Shown: positions 9,873 to 19,469, counted from the stretch's first letter. The stretch is DNA of 64,000 bases from Novosphingobium sp. Chol11 (GCF_900218065.1 NZ_OBMU01000001.1:396336-460335), one strand, 5' to 3'. Notes: generated by a model not told the origin, from the sequence alone. Program-made: numbers and translations.

Positions 9873-10958
9873 TTATTTCCGCAGGTTCTTCTGGAAGAAC
9901 TCCGTCATCACATCCAGCGCCTCCTGCGCCTCGGGCAGATTTCGGTTGGCGAAGAAACAATGGTCCAGCCCGTCCCAGACATGCAGGTCGGCCTTCACCT
10001 TCGCCTTGATCAATTCGCGATGGGTGTTGACCGCAGCGCTGACTTCGCCCGCGCGCATCGAGGTCACCAATAAGGTAGCCGGGAAATAGCGCAGCGTGTC
10101 GCTCGACATGATCGGCGACATGAGCGGGTCGAGCAGGTCGTGATTGCCATAATAGAAACGCTCGTCGAGCGTTGCGGGCGTGGTCAGGCCCTGCATGGGC
10201 TTGAATGTGTACCAGCTGTCGCCCGCCCATCGCGCATCCGCCGACGCGCAGAATATCCCCGCCGCGCCGGGCGCGGGCAGCTTCACATGCTGGAACCAGG
10301 CGATCGCCTGGGCTGTCAGCAGCCCACCGGCCGAACTGCCGAAAATGCCGATCTGCGAAGCCTTGCGCGTCTTGAGCAATTCCCGATAGACCGCCGCCAC
10401 ATCCTCGCTCGCCGCCGGGAAGACAGCTTCGGGCGCCTGCCGGTAGTCGATCGTCAGAACCTCAAATCCGGTCCGGCTCGCCAAGGGGATGGATTCCTGC
10501 AATCCGCCTGCTGCAGCGTTCGCCACGATGAAGCCGCCGCCGGGAAGGTTGATCAGGATGTTGCCATTCTTGCCCCGGCCGCTCCGCTTGTCAGGCGTGA
10601 TCAGATAGCCGTGGACGCCGCCAACCGTGACCTCGCGATAGTTGACCCGATATTCCTCCGCCAGCTTGCGGATCATCGAAGCCGCGCCGCGCGTCATCAT
10701 CTCCCGGGTCGCGGGAACGCGCTTCTTTTCGATCAGCTGGGTGAGCATATCGTTGGCATCCAACGGACGCCGTGGAAGCGCCTTCTTCGCCTCCTCGCTC
10801 AGATAGACGGACGGGGGAAGGCGGAATGCGGGGACGTTCACCGTCCCATCAGTTTCGATCGGGTTCGGCTTGGCAGGCGGCGTCTGGGTGAAACCGGTGC
10901 CCTGTACAGCGCACAGCGCCAGCAGCCCCGCAAGCTTCTTCACATGACGCATCGCCAT
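9873..10958 (-). CDS. Exported alpha/beta hydrolase (esterase, HSL-like)
   Basis: 361 residues with a Sec signal (MAMRHVKKLAGLLALCAVQGTGF). The alpha/beta-hydrolase fold is shown by the oxyanion-hole region INLPGGGFIVAN, the nucleophile elbow IFGSSAGGLLTAQ, and WDGLDHCFF with the likely catalytic His. It belongs near the hormone-sensitive-lipase group, but the HGGG motif reads PGGG. Secreted esterases of this kind hydrolyse short acyl or carbamate esters; the substrate is unknown. It is monocistronic, with an AT-rich promoter region at 10959-11065. Confidence 0.85.
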   Translation of the reverse strand: MAMRHVKKLAGLLALCAVQGTGFTQTPPAKPNPIETDGTVNVPAFRLPPSVYLSEEAKKALPRRPLDANDMLTQLIEKKRVPATREMMTRGAASMIRKLAEEYRVNYREVTVGGVHGYLITPDKRSGRGKNGNILINLPGGGFIVANAAAGGLQESIPLASRTGFEVLTIDYRQAPEAVFPAASEDVAAVYRELLKTRKASQIGIFGSSAGGLLTAQAIAWFQHVKLPAPGAAGIFCASADARWAGDSWYTFKPMQGLTTPATLDERFYYGNHDLLDPLMSPIMSSDTLRYFPATLLVTSMRAGEVSAAVNTHRELIKAKVKADLHVWDGLDHCFFANRNLPEAQEALDVMTEFFQKNLRK

Positions 10959-11065
10959 CTCCCCCGCCCTGATCGCCAGCTCACAATAGAACGATACCGT
11001 GCTATTATACGTCGGGAAAGCGTTTTCTCGCTACTTCATTCTTTAAATCAATTTCAGCTTCACCC

Positions 11066-12868
11066 TCAAGCCGCCAGGAACATGTCCGGATCGATCGCCA
11101 TCAAGCTTTCCGCCCCGCCCTCGATCTTGCGCCGCAACGCCCCGGCATCCGGCATGACCCGTTCCGCAAAAAACCGCGCCGTCACCAGCTTCGCTTCCAA
11201 AAAGCGCGCATCGCCTTCGCCCGCCTCCAGCAACTCAGCCGCCGCCTTCGCCATGCGCAGCCACATCAGGCCGGTCGAGACAATCCCCAATATGTGCATG
11301 TAATGCACCGCGCCAGCCCCGGCATTGTCGGGGTTCTGCATCGCGTTCTGCATCAGCCACATGGTCGCCGCGCCTAGCTGTCCGCTCGCTTTCTCCAGCG
11401 CTTCCGCCACCCCCGCCAGCCGCGCATTGCCTTTCGCTTCAGCTACCTCGTCAGCGACGATCTTCAGGAAAGCCTGCAACGCCCTGCCGCCGTTCATGGG
11501 CAGCTTGCGGCCGACAAGATCCATCGCCTGAACGCCATTAGTGCCCTCGTAAATCTGGGCTATGCGAGCATCGCGCACATATTGTTCTGCGCCATTCTCC
11601 CAGATGTAGCCATGACCGCCGAAAACCTGCTGGCACATGACCGCAACGTCAAAGCCCTTGTCGGTGCCATAGCCTTTCAGCACGGGGGTCAACAGCTGGA
11701 CCAGATCGTCAGCGGTCTGTCGCTCCTCATCCGTCGCGGCATGATGCGCCAGATCGACCTGAAGCGCACCCCAGAGCATCAGCGCGCGCAGTCCCTCCGT
11801 CAGTGCCTTGGCTTCCATCAGCATACGGCGCACGTCGGGATGGACGAAGAGAGTGTCGGCTTTCTCATCCTTGTCCTGCGGCCCGGTCAGCGCCCGACCC
11901 TGCCGCCGGTCGCGAGCATAATGGACTGCGTTCTGGAAAGCGACCTCGGCCTGTCCCAGCCCCTGCATGCCGACCCACATCCGCGCGGCATTCATCATGA
12001 TGAACATGGCGGCAAGGCCCTTATTCTCCTCGCCCACGATCCAGCCTTTCGCTCCGTCATAATTCATGACGCAGGTCGCGTTGCCGTGGATGCCCATCTT
12101 ATGTTCCAGTGACCCGCAGGAGACCGCATTACGCTCACCCAAAGAGCCGTCATCATTCACCAGAACCTTGGGAACGACGAAGAGCGAAATGCCCTTGCTG
12201 CCTTCCGGCGCATCGGGTGTCTTGGCGAGGACCAGGTGGATGATATTCTCCGTGAGGTCCTGCTCGCCCGACGAAATGAAGATTTTCGTGCCGGTGATCG
12301 AATAGCTGCCGTCATCCTGCTTCACCGCCTTGGTCTTGATCAGGCCCAGGTCCGTGCCCGCATGCGGCTCGGTCAGGTTCATCGTGCCAGTCCATTTGCC
12401 CGACACCATGTTGGGGATATATTTCTGCTTCTGTTCTTCGCTGCCTTTCGCGAGCAAGGCGGAGACAGCTCCGCTCGTCAGGCCGTGATACATTTCGAAA
12501 CTGTGATTGGCCGAAAGCACATATTCCCCGACCGCGGATGCGACGACGTTGGGCAAGCCTTGTCCGCCATATTCCACAGGCGCATGCAGCGTGGTCCAGC
12601 CGCCCTCGACATAGGTGTCGAACGCCTCCTTGAAGCCGGGAGGCGTGGTCACGCTGCCATCGGGATGGCGGACGCAGCCTTCCTTGTCGCCGACCGCGTT
12701 GAGCGGGAAGAGCACCTCCTTCGCGATCTTGCCCCCTTCCGCCAGGATCGCGTCGACAAGATCCGGCGTCGCGCTTTCAAAGCCCGGCAGGTTTGCGTAG
12801 CGTTCAAGCCCTACCACATGGTCGAGGACGAAACGGGTTTCGCGGATGGGCGCTGAATAGCTGAGCAT
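11066..12868 (-). CDS. Acyl-CoA dehydrogenase (long, DmdC-like type)
   Basis: 600 residues, the length of the long acyl-CoA dehydrogenases with an extra C-terminal domain (DmdC/FadE-like). Signs are [19 protein letters not shown] (flavin site), [35 protein letters not shown] and [19 protein letters not shown]. It oxidises acyl-CoA thioesters to the 2,3-enoyl form, passing electrons to ETF. The exact chain specificity cannot be assigned. It lies 39 bases downstream of a MerR gene on the same strand with SD GGAGAAGA, so the pair is one operon and the MerR protein probably controls it. Confidence 0.93.
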   Translation of the reverse strand: MLSYSAPIRETRFVLDHVVGLERYANLPGFESATPDLVDAILAEGGKIAKEVLFPLNAVGDKEGCVRHPDGSVTTPPGFKEAFDTYVEGGWTTLHAPVEYGGQGLPNVVASAVGEYVLSANHSFEMYHGLTSGAVSALLAKGSEEQKQKYIPNMVSGKWTGTMNLTEPHAGTDLGLIKTKAVKQDDGSYSITGTKIFISSGEQDLTENIIHLVLAKTPDAPEGSKGISLFVVPKVLVNDDGSLGERNAVSCGSLEHKMGIHGNATCVMNYDGAKGWIVGEENKGLAAMFIMMNAARMWVGMQGLGQAEVAFQNAVHYARDRRQGRALTGPQDKDEKADTLFVHPDVRRMLMEAKALTEGLRALMLWGALQVDLAHHAATDEERQTADDLVQLLTPVLKGYGTDKGFDVAVMCQQVFGGHGYIWENGAEQYVRDARIAQIYEGTNGVQAMDLVGRKLPMNGGRALQAFLKIVADEVAEAKGNARLAGVAEALEKASGQLGAATMWLMQNAMQNPDNAGAGAVHYMHILGIVSTGLMWLRMAKAAAELLEAGEGDARFLEAKLVTARFFAERVMPDAGALRRKIEGGAESLMAIDPDMFLAA

Positions 12869-12907
12869 GATCTTCTCCGATGTTTCTTTTCTTGGCAGGG
12901 CGAAGTG

Positions 12908-13318
12908 TCAGGGCCTGTCGAGAGCGGTTACGAAGTCCGACAGTTCCGCGATTGCGGCGTCGATATCGCTTTTTTGGCGGGTGAGCAGTTCGATACGCGC
13001 CTTGCATTTGGCGACCGTGACCCGCCGCTGCTCCTCATGTTCTTCATCCGCGTCGTAAAGGTCGATCATCTCGCGAATGTCGGCCAGGCTGAAGCCGACC
13101 CTCTTGCCGCGGAGGATCCAGGCGAGGCGGGCGCGGTCGCGGCGGGAATAGATGCGCGCCAAACCTTGGCGCTCGGGTGCGATCAGTCCTTCATCCTCAT
13201 AGAAGCGGAGCGCGCGCGCGGTGACGCCGAACTCCTCGGACAGGTCGGTTATCGTGTAGCTTTGCCGTTCCTTGTGATCGGGCAGCTCAATGCCCGCGAT
13301 GCTGCTGCGCTGGTCCAT
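12908..13318 (-). CDS. MerR-family transcriptional regulator
   Basis: 136 residues with an N-terminal winged-helix MerR domain: SYTITDLSEEFGVTARALRFYEDEGLIAPERQG, then the wing and second helix pair (KRVGFSLADIREMIDLYD), and a C-terminal coiled coil (about 85-130). There are no Cys pairs of the metal-sensing type, so a small-molecule (acyl-CoA-like) signal is more likely than a metal. It is first in an operon with the acyl-CoA dehydrogenase, as in MerR regulators of fatty-acid and branched-chain catabolism. An 18-bp inverted repeat lies 20 bases upstream. Confidence 0.9.
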   Translation of the reverse strand: MDQRSSIAGIELPDHKERQSYTITDLSEEFGVTARALRFYEDEGLIAPERQGLARIYSRRDRARLAWILRGKRVGFSLADIREMIDLYDADEEHEEQRRVTVAKCKARIELLTRQKSDIDAAIAELSDFVTALDRP

Positions 13319-13337
13319 GGCGCCTTAGCTAGGAGAG

Positions 13338-13355
13338 CTTTACGTTAACGTCAAG
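13338..13355 (-). promoter_or_regulatory. Inverted-repeat operator before the MerR/acyl-CoA dehydrogenase operon
   Basis: CTTTACGTTAACGTCAAG at 13338-13355. The central ACGTTAACGT is a perfect palindrome and the outer CTT/AAG also pair; only one position pair differs. Read on the minus strand it contains TTGACG as a likely -35, so a bound MerR dimer would sit on its own promoter. Confidence 0.65.
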
Positions 13356-13415
13356 TGTGATCTGGGACGATTTGGCCTGATGACAGGGTGGGCTGGGGGA
13401 GCTAAGCGGCTTCCG

Positions 13416-13826
13416 ATGATGGGGGCGATCAGACGATCAGAACTTGCGCGGGGCCTTTTGGCTGCGTTGGGGCTGCTTGTCCTCGCGATCCAGCTCGTCA
13501 CGCCTGCCGGTTTCATGCCGGTACGGACCTCGCACGGCGTGATGGTGACGCTCTGCACCGGTCAGGGCGCCGTCCGCGTCATGGTGGATCGCGAAGAGGC
13601 GCCCGGCAAGGTGCATCATTCACCCGATGAGGGCGGCCCCGTTCAGCAGCATTGCGCTTTCGCCGCATCCGTGCAGCCGATGGTGCCGCCTTTGCTATTG
13701 GCCGATCTGCCTCTGCCAGCTTGGCAGACAATTTTCGGGCCCATCGCCTTCGCCCTCAAAACCGGGCTGATCGCCAGGCTTGCGGCGCCCCCGCCTCCAT
13801 CATCCGGTCCCCCTCAATCCTCCTGA
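13416..13826 (+). CDS. DUF2946-like membrane/exported protein
   Basis: About 136 residues from ATG 13416; the frame is open back to 13380. An N-terminal hydrophobic segment (LARGLLAALGLLVLAIQLVTPAG) is followed by a region with VMVTLCTGQGAVRVMVD and a His-containing stretch (VHHSPDEGGPVQQHCAF), then a second hydrophobic part and a Pro/Ser-rich end. The layout matches DUF2946 proteins, which often precede a TonB-dependent receptor gene, as here (54 bases upstream of one). The Cys/His pair could bind a metal, but that is inference. Confidence 0.65.
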   Translation: MMGAIRRSELARGLLAALGLLVLAIQLVTPAGFMPVRTSHGVMVTLCTGQGAVRVMVDREEAPGKVHHSPDEGGPVQQHCAFAASVQPMVPPLLLADLPLPAWQTIFGPIAFALKTGLIARLAAPPPPSSGPPQSS

Positions 13827-13880
13827 CAATGCCGCTTATGCCGCGCGGAGCGCGGCACGATTTTTCATGAGGATGAATTC

Positions 13881-15932
13881 ATGTCTGCACCTACCGCTTT
13901 GCGCAGCGTTTCGCTGTGCGCACTTGCCTGTTCTCTGATGTCCGTACCCGCCCTGGCTGATGAGGCGGGCGATCAAAGCCGCATCGTTGTTACGGCTGCC
14001 TCGACCCCTGAGGATGCCGCCGCCAATATCAGCCGTACCGCTGGCGGCGCCGATATCGTCACTGCCAAGAATTTCGAGGACAAGCTGGCCGTCTCGCTGC
14101 GCGACGCGCTCGCCTTTTCGGCTGGCGTCTACACGCAGCCCCGCTTCGGGCAGGAGGTTCGGATTTCGATCCGCGGCTCTGGCCTTTCGCGAGGCTTCCA
14201 TATGCGCGGCTTGACCCTGTTGCAGGATGGCATTCCCATCAACATGGCCGATGACAATGGGGACTTTCAGGAACTGGACCCGCAGGTTTTCCAGCATCTG
14301 GAGGTGTATCGCGGCGGCAATGCTCTGCGGCTTGGTGGATCGACGCTGGGCGGCGCGATCAACGTAGTGACGCCGACCGGGCGGACAGCGTCTGGGGCTG
14401 AACTGCGCGTCGATGGCGGTTCTTTTGATACGCTCCGGGCCAAGGCCGCCTATGGCTATGCGGATGACCGTGGAGATGCCTGGGCAGCAATTACCGCCGA
14501 CCGGTCGGATGGTGACCGCGCTCATGGTGAGAGGCGAGCGTTGCGCTTCAACGGCAATGTCGGGATCAAGCTCAGAGAGCGTGTGGAAACCCGCTTCTAC
14601 GTCAGCGCACAGTCGATAAGGCAGAAGTTGTCGGGCGCATTGACCGAAGTGGATGCTCTGAACGATCCGGCGCGCGGTAATTTCGCAGGGGATCAGGCGA
14701 GGAACATCGATTCGATCCGCTTTCAAAACCGGACCACGGTGCAGCTGGACGGCGGACAATTTGCATTTGGCGCCTATTTCAACGCGAAGGCGCTGGATCA
14801 TCCCATCTACCAGGTGGTGGATCAGAAATCCGAAGACCGCGGGCTGTTCGCGAGCCTGGAATTGGCGGGCGACATACGAGGGCTTCCGGTCGGAATCACG
14901 CTCGGCACGCAGGCGCGCTTTGGTCATGGCGACTTCCGGCAGTTCGTGAACATCAATGGTAAGGCAGGTGTTCCCACCTCCATCCAGAAGGCGCGTGCTC
15001 AGACGATTAACAGCTATGCGGAAGCGAGGATAGCGCCCGTTCGGGAATTATGGCTGATCGCAGGAGGCGTCTACACGCATGGCGAACGGCGACTTGACAA
15101 CCGCCTTGCCCCTGCACGTAGCGGGGAGGCGGAGTTTGATAGTTTCGCTCCAAAATTCGGGCTGTTGTTTGAACCGTCTCAAGCGACGCAGTTCTACGCC
15201 AATTATAGCCGGTCGGTGGAACTCCCGGGCTTCATCGAATTGGGGCAAACAGCGGTCGGTTCGGGCGGAGTGGCATTGCCTGGCTTCACGCCGCTTGATG
15301 CGCAACGGGCCTGGACGGCGGAAATAGGCACGCGCGGCAGCTTGGGTCCGGCGCGGTGGGATCTAAGCATCTACCGTGCGGACCTGAAGGGCGAATTGCT
15401 TCAATATAATGTTCAGCCGGGCGTTATCCCGGCTGCCACCTTCAACGCGGGCCGGACGCGGCATCAGGGTGTGGAGGCAGCGCTAGAGTTGAAGATATCG
15501 CCTTGGACGGCGTTGCGGCAGGTTTATCAATATAGCGATTTCCGATTCCGGGGCGACGCGCAGTTTGGCAACAATCGCCTCCCCGTCGTGCCGCGCCATT
15601 TCTACCGGGCCGAACTGAGGTTGGGGACGGATCGTGCCAGCATTGCTCCGGTCATCGAATGGGTGCCGCAGGGCGCCTGGGTGGATTATGCCAACAGCGA
15701 GCGGGTCGATGGCTATGCCACGTTCAACCTCGGGGCGCAGGCGCAACTGACGAAAGCTGTCAGCCTCTTCATCGACGCCCGCAACCTGACGGGCAAGCGA
15801 GCGATCGGCGACATAGGAGCGCTCGTCAACTACAAGCGGGACAATCCGCTGACAGCGGCGAACGAAGCCAGTGTCGCCTTCTACCCCATTGAGCGACGTG
15901 CCATCTATGCCGGGCTGCGCGCGCGTCTCTGA
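13881..15932 (+). CDS. TonB-dependent outer-membrane receptor
   Basis: 683 residues. A signal peptide (about 1-26, ending SVPALA) precedes a plug domain: SRIVVTAAS, AVSLRDALAFSAGVYTQPRFGQEVRISIRGSG and GGNALRLGGSTLGGAINVVTP. A 22-strand beta barrel follows, ending in YAGLRARL with the usual hydrophobic last strand. ATG 13881 follows GAGGA. The gene follows a DUF2946 gene, an arrangement often linked to copper or other metal uptake, but the ligand cannot be read from sequence. No Fur or riboswitch element was noticed upstream. Confidence 0.92.
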   Translation: MSAPTALRSVSLCALACSLMSVPALADEAGDQSRIVVTAASTPEDAAANISRTAGGADIVTAKNFEDKLAVSLRDALAFSAGVYTQPRFGQEVRISIRGSGLSRGFHMRGLTLLQDGIPINMADDNGDFQELDPQVFQHLEVYRGGNALRLGGSTLGGAINVVTPTGRTASGAELRVDGGSFDTLRAKAAYGYADDRGDAWAAITADRSDGDRAHGERRALRFNGNVGIKLRERVETRFYVSAQSIRQKLSGALTEVDALNDPARGNFAGDQARNIDSIRFQNRTTVQLDGGQFAFGAYFNAKALDHPIYQVVDQKSEDRGLFASLELAGDIRGLPVGITLGTQARFGHGDFRQFVNINGKAGVPTSIQKARAQTINSYAEARIAPVRELWLIAGGVYTHGERRLDNRLAPARSGEAEFDSFAPKFGLLFEPSQATQFYANYSRSVELPGFIELGQTAVGSGGVALPGFTPLDAQRAWTAEIGTRGSLGPARWDLSIYRADLKGELLQYNVQPGVIPAATFNAGRTRHQGVEAALELKISPWTALRQVYQYSDFRFRGDAQFGNNRLPVVPRHFYRAELRLGTDRASIAPVIEWVPQGAWVDYANSERVDGYATFNLGAQAQLTKAVSLFIDARNLTGKRAIGDIGALVNYKRDNPLTAANEASVAFYPIERRAIYAGLRARL

Positions 15933-15997
15933 AAAGGTGTCGGCCTATCCTCATGAGGGGGTGGAGCGGGGCGGCAAATGCGGCTAGAGGCGGCGCC

Positions 15998-17617
15998 ATG
16001 TTGCGCCTCTCCGGCCTTAAGCTGCCCCTCGACCATCCGGCCGACGCGATGCCCGCCGCAATTTGTGCGCGGCTGGGGATAGAGGCATCGGACCTTTTGC
16101 GTCACATGATCGTGCGCCGGGGCAATGACGCCCGGCGCAAGAATGCGATCCAGCTGGTCTATACCGTCGATGTCACGCTCGCCGATGAGGCGGAGGTGCT
16201 TGAGCGGCTCGCCCATGATCATGACGTGCGCCGACGACCGGATACAGATTATCGTTTCGTCGCCCATGCGCCGCAAGGATGGTCGGGCAAGAGGCCGGTC
16301 GTGGTCGGTGCAGGCCCCTGCGGTCTCTTCGCCGGATTGATCCTGGCGCAGATGGGTTTCCGGCCCATCATCCTCGATCGCGGCAAGGTGGTGCGTGAGA
16401 GGACCAAGGATACTTGGGGTTTGTGGCGAAGGGCCGAGCTGAACCCTGACAGCAACGTGCAATTCGGTGAAGGCGGCGCGGGCACCTTTTCTGACGGCAA
16501 GCTCTACTGCCGGGTGAAAGATCCCCGGTTTCTCGGCCGAAAGGTGCTGGAAGAGTTTGTGGCGGCTGGTGCGCCTGAAGATATTCTCACCGAAGCGCAT
16601 CCGCACATCGGGACATTTCGGCTGGTCTCGATGGTCGAAAACATGCGCCGCCAGATTGAGGAGTTGGGCGGCGAGTATCGCTGGCAGCACAAGGTCGATG
16701 ACCTGGAACTGGAGCGGCGATCCGACGGGACGCAGCGGCTGCGCGGGTTGTATCTATCCGACGGCAGCTTCATCGAGGCCGACCATGTTGTGCTTGCGGT
16801 AGGGCACAGCGCCCGCCCGACATTCGAAATGCTGCACCGGCGCGGCGTGCATATCGAGGCGAAACCTTTTTCGATCGGAGTGCGGATCGAACATCCGCAA
16901 AGCTGGATCGATCGCGCGCGTTACGGCAATTGCGCGGGCCATCCGCTGTTGGGCGCGGCGGCCTATAGCCTGGCGCACCATTGCGAGAATGGCCGCACCG
17001 TCTACAGCTTTTGCATGTGCCCCGGCGGCCGCGTAGTTGCGGCAACATCCGAAGAAGGCCGCGTGGTCACCAATGGCATGAGCCAGTATAGCCGGGCCGA
17101 GTTCAATGCCAACTCCGGTTTAGTCGTCGGTATCGATCCCGCACGTGACTACCCCGGTAGTCCGCTGGCTGGTATCGATCTTCAGCGGCATTGGGAAAGC
17201 CAAGCGTTCATTGCGGGCGGCTCTTCCTACTGGGCGCCGGGACAGAAGGTGGGTGACTTCCTCGCGCGGCGGCCATCCACGGCGCTGGGGGAAGTTGTTC
17301 CTTCCTACAAGCCGGGCGTGAAGATGACGGACTTGTCATCCTGCCTCCCCGATTTCGTGACCGAGGCCTTTCGTGAGGCCTTGCCTATCTTTGGCCGACA
17401 GATCGCCAATTACGACCATCCCGATGCCGTTATGACAGGGGTGGAAACGCGCACTTCCTCCCCAATCCGAGTTACGCGGGGGAAAGATCTTCAAAGCTTG
17501 AACGTCGCTGGACTCTACCCTGCGGGTGAAGGCGCTGGCTATGCGGGTGGGATATTGTCCGCTGCGATTGATGGCATCAAGGTCGGCGAAGCCATCGGGT
17601 TGGCAATCACCAATTAA
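15998..17617 (+). CDS. NAD(P)/FAD-dependent dehydrogenase, COG2509-type flavoprotein
   Basis: 539 residues from ATG 15998 (SD AGAGG 7 bases upstream; the frame is open to 15953). An N-terminal alpha/beta domain of about 95 residues (LRLSGLKLPLDHP...) precedes the FAD-binding GAGPCGLFAGLILAQMGF Rossmann motif. Further motifs are VQFGEGGAGTFSDGKLYCR, HHCENGRTVYSFCMCPGG and the C-terminal GLYPAGEGAGYAGGILSAAIDG. This is the widespread, largely uncharacterised FAD-dependent dehydrogenase family. The Cys pair in FCMCPGG may be redox active. It is 65 bases downstream of the TonB receptor, probably with its own promoter. Confidence 0.88.
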   Translation: MLRLSGLKLPLDHPADAMPAAICARLGIEASDLLRHMIVRRGNDARRKNAIQLVYTVDVTLADEAEVLERLAHDHDVRRRPDTDYRFVAHAPQGWSGKRPVVVGAGPCGLFAGLILAQMGFRPIILDRGKVVRERTKDTWGLWRRAELNPDSNVQFGEGGAGTFSDGKLYCRVKDPRFLGRKVLEEFVAAGAPEDILTEAHPHIGTFRLVSMVENMRRQIEELGGEYRWQHKVDDLELERRSDGTQRLRGLYLSDGSFIEADHVVLAVGHSARPTFEMLHRRGVHIEAKPFSIGVRIEHPQSWIDRARYGNCAGHPLLGAAAYSLAHHCENGRTVYSFCMCPGGRVVAATSEEGRVVTNGMSQYSRAEFNANSGLVVGIDPARDYPGSPLAGIDLQRHWESQAFIAGGSSYWAPGQKVGDFLARRPSTALGEVVPSYKPGVKMTDLSSCLPDFVTEAFREALPIFGRQIANYDHPDAVMTGVETRTSSPIRVTRGKDLQSLNVAGLYPAGEGAGYAGGILSAAIDGIKVGEAIGLAITN

Positions 17618-17913
17618 ATGCGCCCTTCAAAGTGATTCGCCATAGCCTTGCCGTGGGGGAAATCGCGAAAATCCAACCCTTATGCTGGCTTAGGCGCAGG
17701 TTTTCGTATCCGGACATAGATGCAGCAGTTAAGTTCGAATATGACGCGAACATGAAGGTCATATGAAATAATCATAGGCCCATGACATCGCTGGCGTTAA
17801 TTTATTACCCTACCGCTCGGCTTTGCCATATAAGGCTGTTGCTGCTCTCGGCCGGTATGACGCTGCCGCAGTGGCTTTTCAGTAAAATCGATAGATAAAC
17901 AGAGGAGGCCTCT
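17618..17913. other. Gene-free, relatively AT-rich intergenic stretch
   Basis: 296 bases richer in A+T than the surroundings (for example GAAATAATCATAGG and GTTAATTTATTACCC). It has no credible coding frame. It presumably holds the promoter of the TonB-C-like gene at 17914, whose SD AGGAGG lies in a small AGAGG-agg-CCTCT stem. No further element was recognised. Confidence 0.5.
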
Positions 17914-18405
17914 ATGTATGCCAAGCCTGTGATGGCGGCGTTATGCGTCTGCCTGCCTATGCCGATTGCCGCCGATGCGAAACAGGGTGGGCAACTCACC
18001 GTCGTTGCACCCGACAAGAGCGCGATAAGCTATGAAAAGTGGACGGACCGCACAGCGTCGAGATTGTCTCGGAGCATCCGTCAAGCAACATCTCTTTATC
18101 GGGATGCAGCATCGACCGGTTACTCCCGTGTCCAGTTTCGCCTTGGAGAACAGGGGCGGCCGGAAAATATCTCTCTAGCAGGCTCTTCCACATCGCGGAA
18201 TGTCGATCGCATATCGATGCGGGCTATCCGCTCGATGGGATCGCTTTATCCTTTACCCCAGGAAGTGCGGCCAGGATCAAAGTTTGAAGCCTGGGTCATC
18301 GTCGCCAATGACGCGCGGGAAAGGGATACGATGCTGAACAGCCTGCGCTCCGAACATTTGGCTGACGCTTCAGGCGAGCGTCCAATCCTTCTGGCAGCGC
18401 GTTGA
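17914..18405 (+). CDS. Exported TonB C-terminal-like protein
   Basis: 163 residues with a signal peptide (MYAKPVMAALCVCLPMPIAADA). The mature part carries YSRVQFRLGEQGRPENISLAGSSTSRNVDRISMRAIRSMGSLYPLP, the beta-alpha-beta pattern of the TonB C-terminal domain, but there is no transmembrane anchor and no Pro-rich spacer. It is therefore not a normal energy transducer. Such stand-alone periplasmic TonB-C domains occur widely in sphingomonads, with unknown role. Strong SD AGGAGG 8 bases before the ATG. Confidence 0.75.
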   Translation: MYAKPVMAALCVCLPMPIAADAKQGGQLTVVAPDKSAISYEKWTDRTASRLSRSIRQATSLYRDAASTGYSRVQFRLGEQGRPENISLAGSSTSRNVDRISMRAIRSMGSLYPLPQEVRPGSKFEAWVIVANDARERDTMLNSLRSEHLADASGERPILLAAR

Positions 18406-18499
18406 TCGAAGAGGAGGTGGCTTCCAGAAGTGGCGGCGCTCCTGCAACACTTCTCAAGTGATCCGTGAAACTTACCGGTGAGGGCGGCGTTCCCCTGCC

Positions 18500-18781
18500 A
18501 TGCGCCGCCTTCACTTTGATCTTCACAATGGCACCGGCTTCACCAGCGACAAGGAGGGCCGCGAACTAGCTGATGAAGAGGATGCCCGTGATGTGGCTAT
18601 AAGGAGTATCCGCTCCATCCTGAGCGAAGAAGTGCTGAAGGGCATGGTCGATCTTACCGGCTGGATCGATATAAGGAACGAAGCTGGTATAGAAATCGGG
18701 CGAGTGACCTTCAGGGAGGCCGTGTGTCTCCGGCTCGACCCAGGAGACCGCGATGATAGCGGCGCATCTCGCCAAACTTAG
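18500..18781 (+). CDS. DUF6894-family small protein
   Basis: 93 residues: MRRLHFDLHNGTGFTSDKEGRELADEEDAR... then a helical segment and WIDIRNEAGIEIGRVTFREAV. The FDLHNG, D-EGRELAD and I-GRVTF elements are those of the DUF6894 family, small alpha/beta proteins common in Sphingomonadales and Rhizobiales and often present in many copies. The function is unknown. Its last 29 bases overlap the start of the Crp/Fnr gene in another frame, suggesting co-expression. Confidence 0.75.
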   Translation: MRRLHFDLHNGTGFTSDKEGRELADEEDARDVAIRSIRSILSEEVLKGMVDLTGWIDIRNEAGIEIGRVTFREAVCLRLDPGDRDDSGASRQT

Positions 18782-19469
18782 GTTCCGCCATCCGCTCTCC
18801 AGTGAGGAAGAGGCTGCGATCCGGGCCATCGTACCTCCAGGCAAGAGAGTGGCGCGCAACAGCACCATCGTTCACGAAGGGGAGCTTTTGGAAGCCAGCA
18901 CCTTGCTCCTTGAAGGTGTCATGTGCCGCTTCAAGGACCTCGCCGACGGCAAGCGGCAGATCACGCAAATCCATATCGCCGGCGATTTTGTCGACCTGCA
19001 CGGCTTTACATTGAAGCGCCTTGAACATGATGTGATGACGGTGACGGACTGTGTCGTGGCCCTGGTGCCTCATGAGCATATCCGCCAACTGATCGAACAA
19101 TGGCCGCGATTGGGGCGATTATATTGGTTCAGCACCAATCTGGACGCCTCCATGAATCGCGAATGGGAACTGTCATTGGGACAAAGATCCGCAGCTGGAA
19201 GGCTGGCGGCGCTGTTTTGCGAACTGCAGGTCCGGCTGCAGGTCGTGGGTGTTGAAAGTGCCCGCTTCAATCTCGGGATGAGCCAATCGCAACTCGCCGA
19301 TAGCCTGGGTATGACGCCCGTTCATGTGAATCGCACGCTGCGTCTTTTGCGGGAGCAGCGGCTTTTGAACTATCAGCGGGGGGAAGCGCAGATTGTGGAT
19401 CTTGAGGGCTTGAAGTCCCTCGCCGGCTTTGACGAACGCTATCTGTACCTTGATCCTGACCCGCTATGA
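18753..19469 (+). CDS. Crp/Fnr-family transcriptional regulator
   Basis: 238 residues. An N-terminal cyclic-nucleotide-type beta-roll (about 15-130: STIVHEGELLEASTLLLEGVMCRFKDLADG, ITQIHIAGDFVDLHGF) is joined by a dimerisation helix to a C-terminal helix-turn-helix (LGMSQSQLADSLGMTPVHVNRTLRLLREQ). There is no Fnr-type N-terminal Cys cluster, so it does not sense oxygen through Fe-S. This resembles the many small Crp-like regulators of sphingomonads. It overlaps the DUF6894 gene by 29 bases and precedes a sensor-kinase gene by 84 bases. The ligand is unknown. Confidence 0.88.
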   Translation: MIAAHLAKLRFRHPLSSEEEAAIRAIVPPGKRVARNSTIVHEGELLEASTLLLEGVMCRFKDLADGKRQITQIHIAGDFVDLHGFTLKRLEHDVMTVTDCVVALVPHEHIRQLIEQWPRLGRLYWFSTNLDASMNREWELSLGQRSAAGRLAALFCELQVRLQVVGVESARFNLGMSQSQLADSLGMTPVHVNRTLRLLREQRLLNYQRGEAQIVDLEGLKSLAGFDERYLYLDPDPL

